Positions 8,648-16,831 of a stretch of 34,555 bases of DNA are shown one piece after another. Under the pieces are notes generated by a model. It saw only the letters and a program-made list of their open reading frames with translations. It was not told the DNA's origin and searched no databases. Origin of the DNA: an uncultured Lachnospiraceae bacterium (lineage in GTDB: Bacteria > Bacillota > Clostridia > Lachnospirales > Lachnospiraceae); the NCBI GenBank assembly GCA_946558695.1, contig CAMNTQ010000035.1, positions 1 to 34,555 of the forward strand, written 5' to 3'. The stretch's first letter is position 1; the number at the start of each line of letters is the position of its first letter. A program made the position numbers and the translations under genes.

Positions 8648-9604
8648 CTACATAGCCATAAGCGCGATCAGGCAGAGCAGCGCCGTCACTATGGAAAACA
8701 CTGCGACAACTCTTGTCTCTGACCATCCGCACAGTTCAAAATGATGATGTATCGGCGCCATCTTAAAAATCCGCTTACCGCCTGTCTTTTTAAAATATGT
8801 TACCTGTATCATCACCGACAATACCTCGATCAGATAAATCAGGCCGACAATGATGATAAAAACCGGCATCTGGAGCATATATGCCGTGGATGCCACAAAC
8901 CCTCCCAACGCCAGCGAGCCTGTATCTCCCATAAACACGCTTGCCGGATAGACATTAAATAGAAGAAATCCCAACAGCGCACCCACCACCGCACAGGTAA
9001 TGGGCTCGATCCCGCTCTTCGTACCGATGGCAACCACCGTAAAAAATGTTGCGACCAGAACCGTAACACTGGAAGCCAGTCCGTCCAGTCCGTCCGTGAA
9101 ATTTACTCCGTTCACCGTACCGATCACCGCAAAAAACATCAAGGGAACGGCAAGCCACCCGATATCCAGATATTTTCCCCCCGAAAACGGAATGAGCATC
9201 GCCAGCGGTACATCTGTAAACTTTATGACATAGAAAGCAAACACCGCTGTCACCACGATCTGGAGCGCCATCTTCTGTCTCGGGAACAATCCGTCCGAAC
9301 GCCTGAGCACTACCTTCAGATAATCATCCAGAAATCCAATCAGCCCGAACCCCAGCGTCACGAACAAGATCGGAATGATCTTCGGATGATCCTTCATATA
9401 AAATACCGAGGTAATCACAACACTTAAAAGGATGATCACTCCCCCCATTGTAGGCGTACCTGCCTTCTTCAGATGAGACTTCACCCCGTCCTCTCTCTCC
9501 GTCTGCCCCATCTTAAGCCTTCTTAAAACAGGAATGATCACCGGCCCCATGATCACGCTCAGCACAAACGCAATAAGTACCGGCATAAATACCGTATAAT
9601 CCAT
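8648..9604 (-). CDS. mraY: Phospho-N-acetylmuramoyl-pentapeptide-transferase MraY
   Basis: A 318-residue polytopic membrane enzyme that transfers phospho-MurNAc-pentapeptide to undecaprenyl phosphate, making lipid I on the cytoplasmic face. Hallmarks are KKAGTPTMGG, FLDDYLKVVLRR (the DDxxK motif), GTVNGVNFTDGLDGLA (NxxNxxDGxDGL) and APIHHHFELCGWSE (the HHH motif). About ten transmembrane segments are visible. The ATG at 9604 (MDYTVF) has AGAGG 6-7 nt upstream; the frame could begin at 9619, but with no comparable site. It follows the second PBP gene by about 100 nt, where murE and murF are often found in other bacteria but are absent here. Confidence 0.97.
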   Translation of the reverse strand: MDYTVFMPVLIAFVLSVIMGPVIIPVLRRLKMGQTEREDGVKSHLKKAGTPTMGGVIILLSVVITSVFYMKDHPKIIPILFVTLGFGLIGFLDDYLKVVLRRSDGLFPRQKMALQIVVTAVFAFYVIKFTDVPLAMLIPFSGGKYLDIGWLAVPLMFFAVIGTVNGVNFTDGLDGLASSVTVLVATFFTVVAIGTKSGIEPITCAVVGALLGFLLFNVYPASVFMGDTGSLALGGFVASTAYMLQMPVFIIIVGLIYLIEVLSVMIQVTYFKKTGGKRIFKMAPIHHHFELCGWSETRVVAVFSIVTALLCLIALMAM

Positions 9605-9707
9605 ACCACACCTCTTCATCTCTTTTGTTATCCATCATCATGCAGAAAACCTGCCGCCGGCAGCTTCCTTTGCATGCTTTGGTATCTTACCAAGTATACT
9701 TCATTTT

Positions 9708-11429
9708 TTACTCTTTTTCAATGCCAAGATAAGGCAATACATTCTCAAATATATTTTTCACTACCGGAGCGGCAATGGTTCCGCCATAGTAAACTCCCTG
9801 CGGATTGTAGATAATGCACATGCCAAGCACTTTCGGATCGTTTGCCGGCGCAAATCCTACAAAGGAGGAAATATACTTATTAGCGCTTCTTGGCAGTGTC
9901 TGGGAGGTTGCCGTCTTCCCTCCGATGTGATATCCTTCCACATATGCATTCTTCCCGGAACCTTCGGATACGACACTCTCCAAAAGCTTCTTCATCGTCT
10001 CGGAGGTCTCCTTAGACACAATTCTCTTCCTCCGCCCGTAATCGAATTTTCCTACCTCTTTTCCGTCATTGTCCAACACGCTGACGCCGAAATGAGGAGT
10101 GATCCGCTCCCCGCCGTTTGCGATGGATGCCACCGTCGCCGCAAGCTGGAGAGGCGTAATCTGAAAGGATTGCCCGAAGCTCATCGTCGCAAGCTCGACC
10201 TGTCCTACATTTTCCTTCTTGTGCATGATCGTTCCGGCTTCTCCCGGCAAATCGACTCCTGTCATCCCCATCAGTCCAAACTGCTGGAAATACTTATAAA
10301 AATTATCTGTGCCAAGCCTGAGGCCAATCTCGATAAACACTGGGTTGCAGGAATTTTGAATCCCCTCCACAAACGTTTCCGCCCCATGGCCGCCCACTTT
10401 ATGGCAGCGGATCTTTCGGTCTTCCACAATCTTATAGCCGGGGCAGCTGAAATGATCTGTCAAGGACACCGCGCCCTCTTCCAGACAGGAAGCGGCGGTA
10501 ATAACCTTGAAAGTGGATCCGGGCTCGTACGTATCGTTAATACAGCCATTTCTCCACATCTGATTTAACGCATCCTGCTTCTTTTCATCCGACAGACCGT
10601 CAGAATCTCCCGTGTTCAAGGTAAACGGATCGTTTAAATTAAATTCCGGCACATTGACCATCGCAAGAATCTCGCCGTTTTGAGGATTCATAAGGATAAT
10701 CCCTACCTTGTCTGCCTGTTTTTCTTCCATGACCTTTTCCGCCATCTGCTGAGCATACATCTGGATATTATAATCCAGGCTTATTTTAAGCGTATTGCCG
10801 GCCACCGGCTCGATACGGTCTTCCGCCACGCCGTCAAGCTCCACTCCTCTGGCATCCGTAGTCGTAAGGATCGTCCCATTCTTCCCCTTCAGATAATCCT
10901 CGTATTTGACTTCCAGACCGATGATTCCCTGATTATCGCCTCCTGTAAACCCCAGAACCTTGGAAGCAAGCTCATTGTAGGGATAAAAACGTTTAAAATC
11001 CTCATCCACCTTTACTCCGTCAAGCTCCAGCTCCCGGATACGGTCTCCGGTCGCTTTCTCCACATTTGTCTTGATGCGTTCCATGGAAGAGACTTTTTCC
11101 ACTTTTTTGCGTACTTCTTCCTCCCCCATCTCAAGCTCCGCCGACAGTGCTTTCACGATCTTTTCCGGCTCTTTGATCTGGCTGTGGATGACAGAGATCG
11201 TACAGACTGTTTTGTTAGTGGCAAGGACCGTCCCTTTTGCATCTACAATTTCCCCTCTCGCCGCCTTAATCTCCCGTTCTCTCTCGTGAAGCGCTTCCGC
11301 CTTTTTCTGATAATACTCCGCATCAAACACCATCAAATAGACAAGACGCCCTACAAGGCTAAAGATGACTGCAACCGCGCAACAGAATACAACCAGAATT
11401 TTTTTTCTGTTATATGTTTTATTTTTCAT
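9708..11429 (-). CDS. Class B penicillin-binding protein (SpoVD/FtsI type)
   Basis: A 573-residue transpeptidase with one N-terminal membrane helix (about 10-33), a dimerisation/pedestal domain and a C-terminal transpeptidase domain. The active-site serine is in GSTFK (305-308 STFK), the second motif is SCN (360-362), and the third is KTA (505-507, GGKTATSQ) instead of the usual KTG. No PASTA domain follows, unlike B. subtilis SpoVD. The frame is open further upstream into the preceding PBP gene, but MKNKTYNRKK at 11429 is the sensible start; a GAGG lies about 12 nt before it, and a TTG at 11438 is an alternative. As the second of two tandem PBP genes after ftsL it corresponds to spoVD in B. 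subtilis, so a spore-cortex role is possible. Confidence 0.9.
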   Translation of the reverse strand: MKNKTYNRKKILVVFCCAVAVIFSLVGRLVYLMVFDAEYYQKKAEALHEREREIKAARGEIVDAKGTVLATNKTVCTISVIHSQIKEPEKIVKALSAELEMGEEEVRKKVEKVSSMERIKTNVEKATGDRIRELELDGVKVDEDFKRFYPYNELASKVLGFTGGDNQGIIGLEVKYEDYLKGKNGTILTTTDARGVELDGVAEDRIEPVAGNTLKISLDYNIQMYAQQMAEKVMEEKQADKVGIILMNPQNGEILAMVNVPEFNLNDPFTLNTGDSDGLSDEKKQDALNQMWRNGCINDTYEPGSTFKVITAASCLEEGAVSLTDHFSCPGYKIVEDRKIRCHKVGGHGAETFVEGIQNSCNPVFIEIGLRLGTDNFYKYFQQFGLMGMTGVDLPGEAGTIMHKKENVGQVELATMSFGQSFQITPLQLAATVASIANGGERITPHFGVSVLDNDGKEVGKFDYGRRKRIVSKETSETMKKLLESVVSEGSGKNAYVEGYHIGGKTATSQTLPRSANKYISSFVGFAPANDPKVLGMCIIYNPQGVYYGGTIAAPVVKNIFENVLPYLGIEKE

Positions 11430-11484
11430 CGCACACAAAAACCTCGCAAAAGCTTTTGTATAACTTATTATCACTTTTACGAGG

Positions 11485-13326
11485 TTATTCGCTTTTTGAC
11501 ACTTTTTCCACTCCAAGATAGGGGAAGATCTCTTCCATAATGTCCGCCGCCATCTCTGTCGCGAACCCGCTGTTCGCCTGCTGGCCTGCATTCGGCTCGT
11601 CAATCACCACATAGACCACTGCCTGGGGATTTTCCTGAGGCGCATATCCGATGAACGATACAAGATACTTTCCATTTCCTCTCGGAAGCTTTTCAGCCGT
11701 GCCGGTCTTTCCGCCCACGTCATACCCTTCTACTTTCGCTTCCCCGCCGGTTCCTTCCTCAACGACGCCAAGCATATATTCTTTGATCAGATCGCTGGTC
11801 TCTTTGGAAATGGTTCGCCTCGCCAGAACGGGATCTTTATTTTCCGTTACATTTCCGTTCTCGTCCTGGATCCGCTTCACGATATGGGGTTCGTAATAAT
11901 CACCGCCGTTGATAAGTGAACAAAAACCCGCCGCAAGCTGCGTTACCGTAACATTAAAGTTCTGTCCGAAAGCATTGGTTGCAAGACTGGCAGGATCCAT
12001 ATTTTCCGCCGTATATAAAAGTCCGTCCGTCGCCGCTTCTCCCGGAAGGTCGATCCCCGTATACTCCCCAAAACCAAATAGTCTCTGATACCGGCAGAAC
12101 TCCTCCTTCCCAATACTTTTACCAATGTGCATAAGCGCCACATTACAGGAATTTTCAAGCGACCGCTTCAAACTCTGGGGGCCATGCCCGCTTCGGTTGC
12201 TGCAATGGATATCATGATCCCCCACATGCAGCATACCGCCGCAGGTATAGGATTCCTCTCCCGTCAGCACTCCAAGTTCAAAACCGGCTGAAATCGTAAA
12301 AGGCTTAATCGTAGACCCCGGCTCATAAGTTCCGCTGACGCAGAAGTTATTCCACAGGCTGTTAAGCGTATCAATTTTTTCTTCATTGGTCATAGCCTTG
12401 ATCTCATCCTCCGAATAATACTTTGTCAGATCTCTCGGATTGTTAAGATCATAATTCGGATAGGAGGCTTCCGCAAGAATCTCACCGTTCTGCGGATTCA
12501 TGACGATCACCGCAGTATTCTTGCTTCCTTCCCCTTTCCTTGCCTGATTCTTGTGAGCGTCATTGAACTTCAATATATGCTTTTCTACGATACTCTGTAC
12601 CTGAATGTCAATCGTAGATACCACAGTCTGCCCGTTCTCCGGCTCCTTTACTGTTCTCTCTACGGAAGAGATATCGTCCAGATATCCGTACTCCCGCCCA
12701 TCCGTTCCATTGAGTATCGAATTATAGGAAGCTTCTATTCCGTTGCTTCCCACATTGCCGTCAACCGTAAATCCGACGACATCACTCGCCAGCGTATTAT
12801 AAGGGTATTTTCGGATATAATCTTCCTCCAGCCAGATACCCTTCACATTCGGATAATTCTTTCTGTCCTTTTCTATCTTTTCAAACTCCTGCGCAGTTGC
12901 AAAATCTACGCCTTTTTTCATAATATTGTATCGCCCGGAAGGATTCTTTTCCAGCACCTCTTCAATCTCTTCCCTCTTAATATCAAAACAGGATTCCAAA
13001 ACCTCTATCGTAGGCTCTTTATATTTTTCATTGCTGAGCATGACCTTGGCATCTAAAATCACATTATAGATCCGTTCGCTGGTAGCGATCTTTGTGCCGT
13101 TGCAGTCAACAATATCCCCCCGCTTGAAAGGGATCACCCGGCTGTCATACTGCTGCTGGTCAAGCACCACCTTTGTGTACTTGTCGCCGCTGGCCGCGTT
13201 AATATATGTAATCTTACCGATTAAGAAAACAAAAACCAGTACAATTGCCGCAAAGGACATGACCAGCTTTTTCTGCATTAATCTGTTAAATTTTCTTTTC
13301 CAGAATTTTTTTCTGCGTCTTATCAT
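11485..13326 (-). CDS. Class B penicillin-binding protein (PBP2B/FtsI type)
   Basis: A 613-residue septal transpeptidase candidate, located directly after ftsL as pbpB is in Bacillus. A very basic cytoplasmic tail (MIRRRKKFWKRKF) precedes one membrane helix (about 20-41). The transpeptidase motifs are complete: STIK (338-341), SCN (about 393-395) and KTG (540-542, GGKTGTAEKLPRG). There is no PASTA domain. The ATG at 13326 is taken as the start; an in-frame GTG nine bases upstream overlaps the GGTGGAG ribosome site. It starts 14 nt after the ftsL stop and ends 55 nt before the next PBP gene, consistent with one operon. It would be the cognate partner of FtsW. Confidence 0.92.
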   Translation of the reverse strand: MIRRRKKFWKRKFNRLMQKKLVMSFAAIVLVFVFLIGKITYINAASGDKYTKVVLDQQQYDSRVIPFKRGDIVDCNGTKIATSERIYNVILDAKVMLSNEKYKEPTIEVLESCFDIKREEIEEVLEKNPSGRYNIMKKGVDFATAQEFEKIEKDRKNYPNVKGIWLEEDYIRKYPYNTLASDVVGFTVDGNVGSNGIEASYNSILNGTDGREYGYLDDISSVERTVKEPENGQTVVSTIDIQVQSIVEKHILKFNDAHKNQARKGEGSKNTAVIVMNPQNGEILAEASYPNYDLNNPRDLTKYYSEDEIKAMTNEEKIDTLNSLWNNFCVSGTYEPGSTIKPFTISAGFELGVLTGEESYTCGGMLHVGDHDIHCSNRSGHGPQSLKRSLENSCNVALMHIGKSIGKEEFCRYQRLFGFGEYTGIDLPGEAATDGLLYTAENMDPASLATNAFGQNFNVTVTQLAAGFCSLINGGDYYEPHIVKRIQDENGNVTENKDPVLARRTISKETSDLIKEYMLGVVEEGTGGEAKVEGYDVGGKTGTAEKLPRGNGKYLVSFIGYAPQENPQAVVYVVIDEPNAGQQANSGFATEMAADIMEEIFPYLGVEKVSKSE

Positions 13327-13340
13327 ACACTCCACCCAAT

Positions 13341-13862
13341 TTATTGCTTATCCGATTGTGCCAATACGCCATCCTCAGGAATATTCTCATACTGCTTCAC
13401 ATAATCTGCAGAAGGTCTGGGATATCCGACCACCTGCTCCGGCGCAGCATATACCATGCCAAGCTCTTTCTGCGCCTTCTCGCGGATCTCATCCAGATTC
13501 ACAGAATCCATGACTGCATTATACTTCGTGTGGTTTTCTTCCCTCATATCCGCCAGCTCCCCTTGAAGCGCGGCGATATTTTTGGAGTAGCTGGTCATAC
13601 GCGACTGCAGCTTTACATAATTCACGCAGATAACCAATACAATAATTGCTGCAGTACTTAAAAACACCACATAACCCGGACTCATGCGGAGTGCCTTTTT
13701 ACGGTTCTTTTGTACCTGACGGCTGATCTTCTTTTTCGGTCTTTTAAGCTTTCGCTCCGGCGCCTGTTCCGTTTTCGGAACAGCATTGCCGTACACATAC
13801 ATCTGCCTCGCCGTGCCCTGATATCTCTGTCTGTCCGCCGTTCGCGCACGTCTTGCCGCCAT
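13341..13862 (-). CDS. ftsL: Cell division protein FtsL-like
   Basis: A small bitopic protein of about 173 residues. A long basic cytoplasmic tail contains a Lys/Arg cluster (LKRPKKKISRQVQKNRKKALR, split around residue 40-60), then one membrane helix (YVVFLSTAAIIVLVICVNYV), then a coiled-coil stretch (LQSRMTSYSKNIAALQGEL) and a Pro-rich tail. Sequence conservation of FtsL is low, so the call rests mainly on topology and on the position between rsmH and the PBP gene, which is diagnostic. Two ATGs compete; the one at 13862 is 9 nt from GGGG of the AAAGGGGTG ribosome site and is preferred over 13868. Confidence 0.85.
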   Translation of the reverse strand: MAARRARTADRQRYQGTARQMYVYGNAVPKTEQAPERKLKRPKKKISRQVQKNRKKALRMSPGYVVFLSTAAIIVLVICVNYVKLQSRMTSYSKNIAALQGELADMREENHTKYNAVMDSVNLDEIREKAQKELGMVYAAPEQVVGYPRPSADYVKQYENIPEDGVLAQSDKQ

Positions 13863-13886
13863 ATACATTCACCCCTTTCCTGCGCA

Positions 13887-14822
13887 TCACTTCCGCTCAA
13901 AGATGCGCAGTTTCGCACTCTTTGCACGGCTGTTCTGCTCAACCTCTTCTGCACCCGGCAGAATCGGTTTTTTAGTTATAATACTCCCCTTTGAGACCTT
14001 GCCGCAGACGCAGACCGGAAAATCGCTCGGACAGGTACATGGATTCTCATTCTTGCGGAACGCGCTCTTTACAATCCTGTCTTCCAGCGAATGGAATGTA
14101 ATGATGCATAATCTCCCGCCCGGATTTAACAGGCCGATCATATCATCTAACGACTCTCTTAGGACATTCAGTTCGTCGTTTAGCTCAATACGAATCGCCT
14201 GAAACGTCCTTTTGGCCGGATGGCCGCTTTTTTTCTGGTATTTCATCGGTATCGACCGCCTGACGATCTCCGTAAGCTGGCCGGTCGTCTCAATAGAACA
14301 TTTACCGCGTGCATTCACGATGTGCTTTGCGATATTCTTCGCAAATTTGTCCTCACCGTAATCCCTGATCACGCGGTAAAGTTCCGTCTCACTATAATCA
14401 TTGACGATATCTCTGGCTGTCATCTTCTGACGTCTATCCATCCGCATATCCAGAGGTGCATCTTCGCGATAAGAAAATCCCCGTTCCGCCGTATCTAACT
14501 GGTAAGATGATACGCCCAGATCCAGTACGATCCCATCGACCTTGTCAATGCCTATGTGATGGAGCAGCGACTTCATATCACAATAGTTGCTCCTGACTAT
14601 CGTGACCCTTTCCCCGAAGTCTTTCAGCCGGGCTTTCGCGGCCTCGATAGCCGCTTCATCCCTGTCTATTCCTACAATACTCCCCTTTTCGCCAAGGCGC
14701 CTTGCCACTTCGTAAGCATGTCCCCCTCCCCCGAGAGTTCCGTCTACGTAGACTCCGTCCGCCTTAATGCTTAATCCATTAACAGTTTCGTCAAGTAATA
14801 CTGATTTGTGTCTGAACTCCAT
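13887..14822 (-). CDS. rsmH: 16S rRNA (cytosine(1402)-N4)-methyltransferase RsmH
   Basis: A 311-residue SAM-dependent methyltransferase (formerly MraW) that modifies C1402 in the decoding centre of 16S rRNA. The SAM loop [12 protein letters not shown] is near residues 25-36; [47 protein letters not shown] and [13 protein letters not shown] are family blocks. The ATG at 14822 has a GGGAGAGG site. It lies 11 nt after mraZ, the standard first pair of the dcw operon. The conserved C-terminal [12 protein letters not shown] is complete. Confidence 0.97.
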   Translation of the reverse strand: MEFRHKSVLLDETVNGLSIKADGVYVDGTLGGGGHAYEVARRLGEKGSIVGIDRDEAAIEAAKARLKDFGERVTIVRSNYCDMKSLLHHIGIDKVDGIVLDLGVSSYQLDTAERGFSYREDAPLDMRMDRRQKMTARDIVNDYSETELYRVIRDYGEDKFAKNIAKHIVNARGKCSIETTGQLTEIVRRSIPMKYQKKSGHPAKRTFQAIRIELNDELNVLRESLDDMIGLLNPGGRLCIITFHSLEDRIVKSAFRKNENPCTCPSDFPVCVCGKVSKGSIITKKPILPGAEEVEQNSRAKSAKLRIFERK

Positions 14823-14833
14823 ATCCTCTCCCT

Positions 14834-15274
14834 CTAGATACTGAATCCACTTGCTTCCATATCAGATGCGATATCTTCAATGTTAAGCTCCACTTCAGCA
14901 TTCTTTTCATCCCATCTCGACTTGTCCCAAATCTCAGCACGCTTCCCCATGCCGATAAAGACTACTTCCTTGTCAAGCTTCGCATAATCCCTTAGAACAG
15001 ATGAAATTAGTGTTCTGCCTTGTTTGTCAAGATCCCCGTCGATCGCGCTTCCCTGAAAGAAGTATGCAAAAGCACGGGCTTTTTTGTCGGTGGTGGTTGG
15101 TAAGGCGTTAAGTTTCTCTTCAAAGGCGTTCCATTCTGCTTCTGGGTATACATACAGGCAATTTTCCATTCCTTTTGTTATGACGAAATGCTCCCCCAGA
15201 TCGTCTCGCATCTTTGCAGGAATGATAATTCTGCCTTTTGCATCTATATTGTGACTATACTCCCCCTTAAGCAC
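14834..15274 (-). CDS. mraZ: Transcriptional regulator MraZ
   Basis: A 146-residue protein with two AbrB-like swapped-hairpin domains, the repressor of its own dcw operon. [35 protein letters not shown] contains the first domain (split here by function, residues 5-40), and the second begins near [25 protein letters not shown]. The start is GTG at 15274, preceded by GAGGGTGA; no better start exists. The 10-bp-spaced boxes upstream match known MraZ operators, so autoregulation is likely. Its orthologues form ring-shaped oligomers that bind such repeats. Confidence 0.96.
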   Translation of the reverse strand: MLKGEYSHNIDAKGRIIIPAKMRDDLGEHFVITKGMENCLYVYPEAEWNAFEEKLNALPTTTDKKARAFAYFFQGSAIDGDLDKQGRTLISSVLRDYAKLDKEVVFIGMGKRAEIWDKSRWDEKNAEVELNIEDIASDMEASGFSI

Positions 15275-15303
15275 TGGAACTCACCCTCTTTCAAAGTGGG
15301 CCG

Positions 15304-15380
15304 CCACCTTTATGCTATTCGCTCCACTTTCTTCTACTTTTCACCACTTTCTACCACTTGAACCCATTGTAAACTACTTT
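15304..15380 (-). promoter_or_regulatory. MraZ operator: boxes on a 10-bp ladder
   Basis: On the minus strand, AAAGTGG-type 7-mers lie exactly 10 bp apart. In plus-strand coordinates they are 15324-15330 (CCACTTT), 15334-15340 (CTACTTT), 15344-15350 (CCACTTT), 15354-15360 (CCACTTG) and 15374-15380 (CTACTTT). A degenerate member is at 15364-15370 and another at 15304-15310 (CCACCTT). The AAAGTG[T/G]-plus-3-nt pattern is the one described for MraZ in mollicutes, and E. coli MraZ also uses a 10-bp repeat. The boxes overlap the promoter spacer and -10 and continue past the start point, as expected for repression. Confidence 0.8.
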
Positions 15381-15394
15381 TTTGGGGATTTCAA
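15366..15394 (-). promoter_or_regulatory. Sigma-A promoter of the mraZ-dcw operon
   Basis: On the minus strand TTGAAA (15394-15389) and TACAAT (15371-15366) are separated by exactly 17 bp, a near-consensus housekeeping promoter. The start of transcription would be near 15359, about 85 nt upstream of the mraZ GTG. MraZ boxes lie across the spacer, the -10 and the initially transcribed region. Confidence 0.8.
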
Positions 15395-15445
15395 CCCTTT
15401 TTTTCAAATTTATCGCGGCGTCATTTTTCGATAAAAACAAAAAAA

Positions 15446-15480
15446 GCTGGAAAGCCTTGATTTTTCATGGCTTTTCCAAC
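15446..15480 (-). terminator. Terminator of the degV operon
   Basis: Minus strand: GTTGGAAAAGCC, a 12-nt loop, GGCTTTCCAGC, then TTTTTTGTTTTT. One bulged base in the stem. It separates the degV/84-residue gene pair from the mraZ promoter immediately downstream. Confidence 0.82.
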
Positions 15481-15528
15481 TCTCAGTTTCGTATTCCGTT
15501 TAAAATTAATTCGTATTCCTAATAAATT

Positions 15529-15550
15529 ACGGGCAGAACCCCCTGCCCGT
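15529..15550 (-). terminator. Hairpin just after the 84-residue gene
   Basis: ACGGGCAG / CTGCCCGT, an 8-bp GC-rich stem with a 6-nt loop, about 12 nt after the stop at 15562. It is followed by TAATTTATTAG instead of a T run, so it may be a first, weaker terminator or an mRNA 3'-end stabiliser before the stronger one at 15446-15480. Confidence 0.5.
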
Positions 15551-15561
15551 ATATCTCTCCT

Positions 15562-15816
15562 TTATTCCGCTTCTTTTGCAGCTTCACTAAGCTTTTCAGA
15601 AAAATCTGTCAGCGCCGTGTAATCAATCTCCACTTCTTCCTTCGGCTTCTTGGATTCGTAAGTTCCATACGCCGAATAGCCGATCCATCCGATCAATATA
15701 ACCGCGACAACTCCTACCATGCACTTTCTCAGCACATTCTGCAGTTTCTCCTTTTTCATAGTCTGTTTGCGGTTTGCCTTTTCCTTTTTATATTTATCAA
15801 CCTTTTCCTGACTCAT
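15562..15816 (-). CDS. Small membrane protein, function unknown
   Basis: An 84-residue protein with a very basic N-terminal region (MSQEKVDKYKKEKANRK), one transmembrane helix (about residues 33-50, CMVGVVAVILIGWIGYSAYG) and an acidic C-terminal tail rich in Glu and Ala. The ATG at 15816 has AAGGAG 10 nt upstream; a longer frame to 15882 overlaps degV and lacks a ribosome site. It follows degV by 58 nt and precedes two terminators, so the two genes probably form an operon. No family with a known role is recognised. Confidence 0.75.
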   Translation of the reverse strand: MSQEKVDKYKKEKANRKQTMKKEKLQNVLRKCMVGVVAVILIGWIGYSAYGTYESKKPKEEVEIDYTALTDFSEKLSEAAKEAE

Positions 15817-15874
15817 GTTCTTATAACTCCTTTTTGTATAAATTACTAGAATCAGTCTACCACAAATCCGAAAA

Positions 15875-16714
15875 CTATACAACCACTATTATCCCGCCGT
15901 CCGAAGCATACATGCTGCTGATTCCTCTCGTATCAAGGACAATGATATCCTTAAACTCTGCTCTCGATTCCAGCATATGCTTCACCTGCTCCGCACGCTC
16001 CCTGCAATTGCAATGTGAGATCGCAAGTATCTTCTCTCTGGAATCCTTCACATTCTCAAGAATGACATCACACATCTTTGCAAGAGCCTTTCTGATCCCT
16101 CTTGCCTGAGAAAGCTGGCAGATATTTCCCTCCGGAGTCGCGCCCATTACCGGCTTGATATTGAGCGCCGTCGCCACAACCGCCTTAAGCCCGGTCAGCC
16201 TTCCGTTTTTCCGGAGCGTATCAAGCGTCTCCAGCACAAAATAAGTATCCTGCTTTTGAATATAATGTTCTACAGTCTCCACGGTCTCGGAAAAACTCAT
16301 CCCGCTCTCCTCACACTCTGCAATCTTAAGCGCGATCAATGTCTCTCCGATAGAGGCCGAACAAGAATTAAACACATGAATATCCTTCTGTCCGTACTCG
16401 TCTATATAAAGCTTTCTGCCAAGCTCCGCACTGTTATAGGAACCGCTGAGTTCCGCCGAGAGTGTTACCGCATAGATATGCTCCGCCTCGCACTGATACA
16501 ATTCCATATACTGCTTCGGCGACGGGCAGGAAGACTTGGGACAATCCGGCGCTTCCTTCACTCTCCTCAAAAAATCCGCCTGGTCAAATGTCTCATCATC
16601 CACAATATTGTGTCCTGCCACCTCGATGCTCAGAGAGGCCGTCTTAAAATGTCCCGAACTTTTCATGTCACTGCTTAACTCACCGCAGCTATCGACAACA
16701 ACTCTATAACTCAT
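15875..16714 (-). CDS. DegV family protein (fatty-acid-binding)
   Basis: A 279-residue DegV/FakB-type protein. Members bind a fatty acid in the cleft between two domains, and some present it to the kinase FakA for phospholipid synthesis. Conserved features are VVVDSCGELSSDM at the N-terminus, CPKSSCPSPKQY, VTLSAELSGSYNSAELG and the domain-2 motif LDTLRKNGRLTG. The ATG at 16714 is preceded by GGGAGG at 6 nt; an upstream start at 16759 is unsupported. No fakA-like kinase gene is in the window. A perfect palindrome sits in the putative promoter, suggesting repression by a dimeric regulator. Confidence 0.9.
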   Translation of the reverse strand: MSYRVVVDSCGELSSDMKSSGHFKTASLSIEVAGHNIVDDETFDQADFLRRVKEAPDCPKSSCPSPKQYMELYQCEAEHIYAVTLSAELSGSYNSAELGRKLYIDEYGQKDIHVFNSCSASIGETLIALKIAECEESGMSFSETVETVEHYIQKQDTYFVLETLDTLRKNGRLTGLKAVVATALNIKPVMGATPEGNICQLSQARGIRKALAKMCDVILENVKDSREKILAISHCNCRERAEQVKHMLESRAEFKDIIVLDTRGISSMYASDGGIIVVV

Positions 16715-16775
16715 ATCCATCCTCCCGACATACACATTCATATACTTCTGGCATGTCATTCATTTCTATAATACA

Positions 16776-16790
16776 TAGTATTAAATACTA
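16776..16790. promoter_or_regulatory. 15-bp palindromic operator upstream of degV
   Basis: TAGTATTAAATACTA is a perfect 7+1+7 inverted repeat. On the minus strand a -10-like TATTAT (16773-16768) follows it and a weak -35-like TTAAGT (16795-16790) precedes it with a 16-bp spacer, so the palindrome fills the spacer of the candidate degV promoter. A repressor of lipid genes (FabT/FapR type) is one possibility, but the binding protein cannot be named from sequence. Confidence 0.5.
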
Positions 16791-16831
16791 CTTAATTATC
16801 ATAGCATATTTATGCCGGAAAGGAAAGTATT

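Noticed and set aside
8460..8732. 90-codon frame upstream of ftsW as a new small gene
   Set aside because: The first third overlaps the mraY 3' end and there is no ribosome site; the rest looks like degraded murD, so it is listed as a pseudogene.
15304..15380. Short regular repeats as a CRISPR array
   Set aside because: The units are 7 bp with 3-bp gaps, all within a promoter upstream of mraZ; this is an operator, not repeats with unique spacers, and no cas genes are present.
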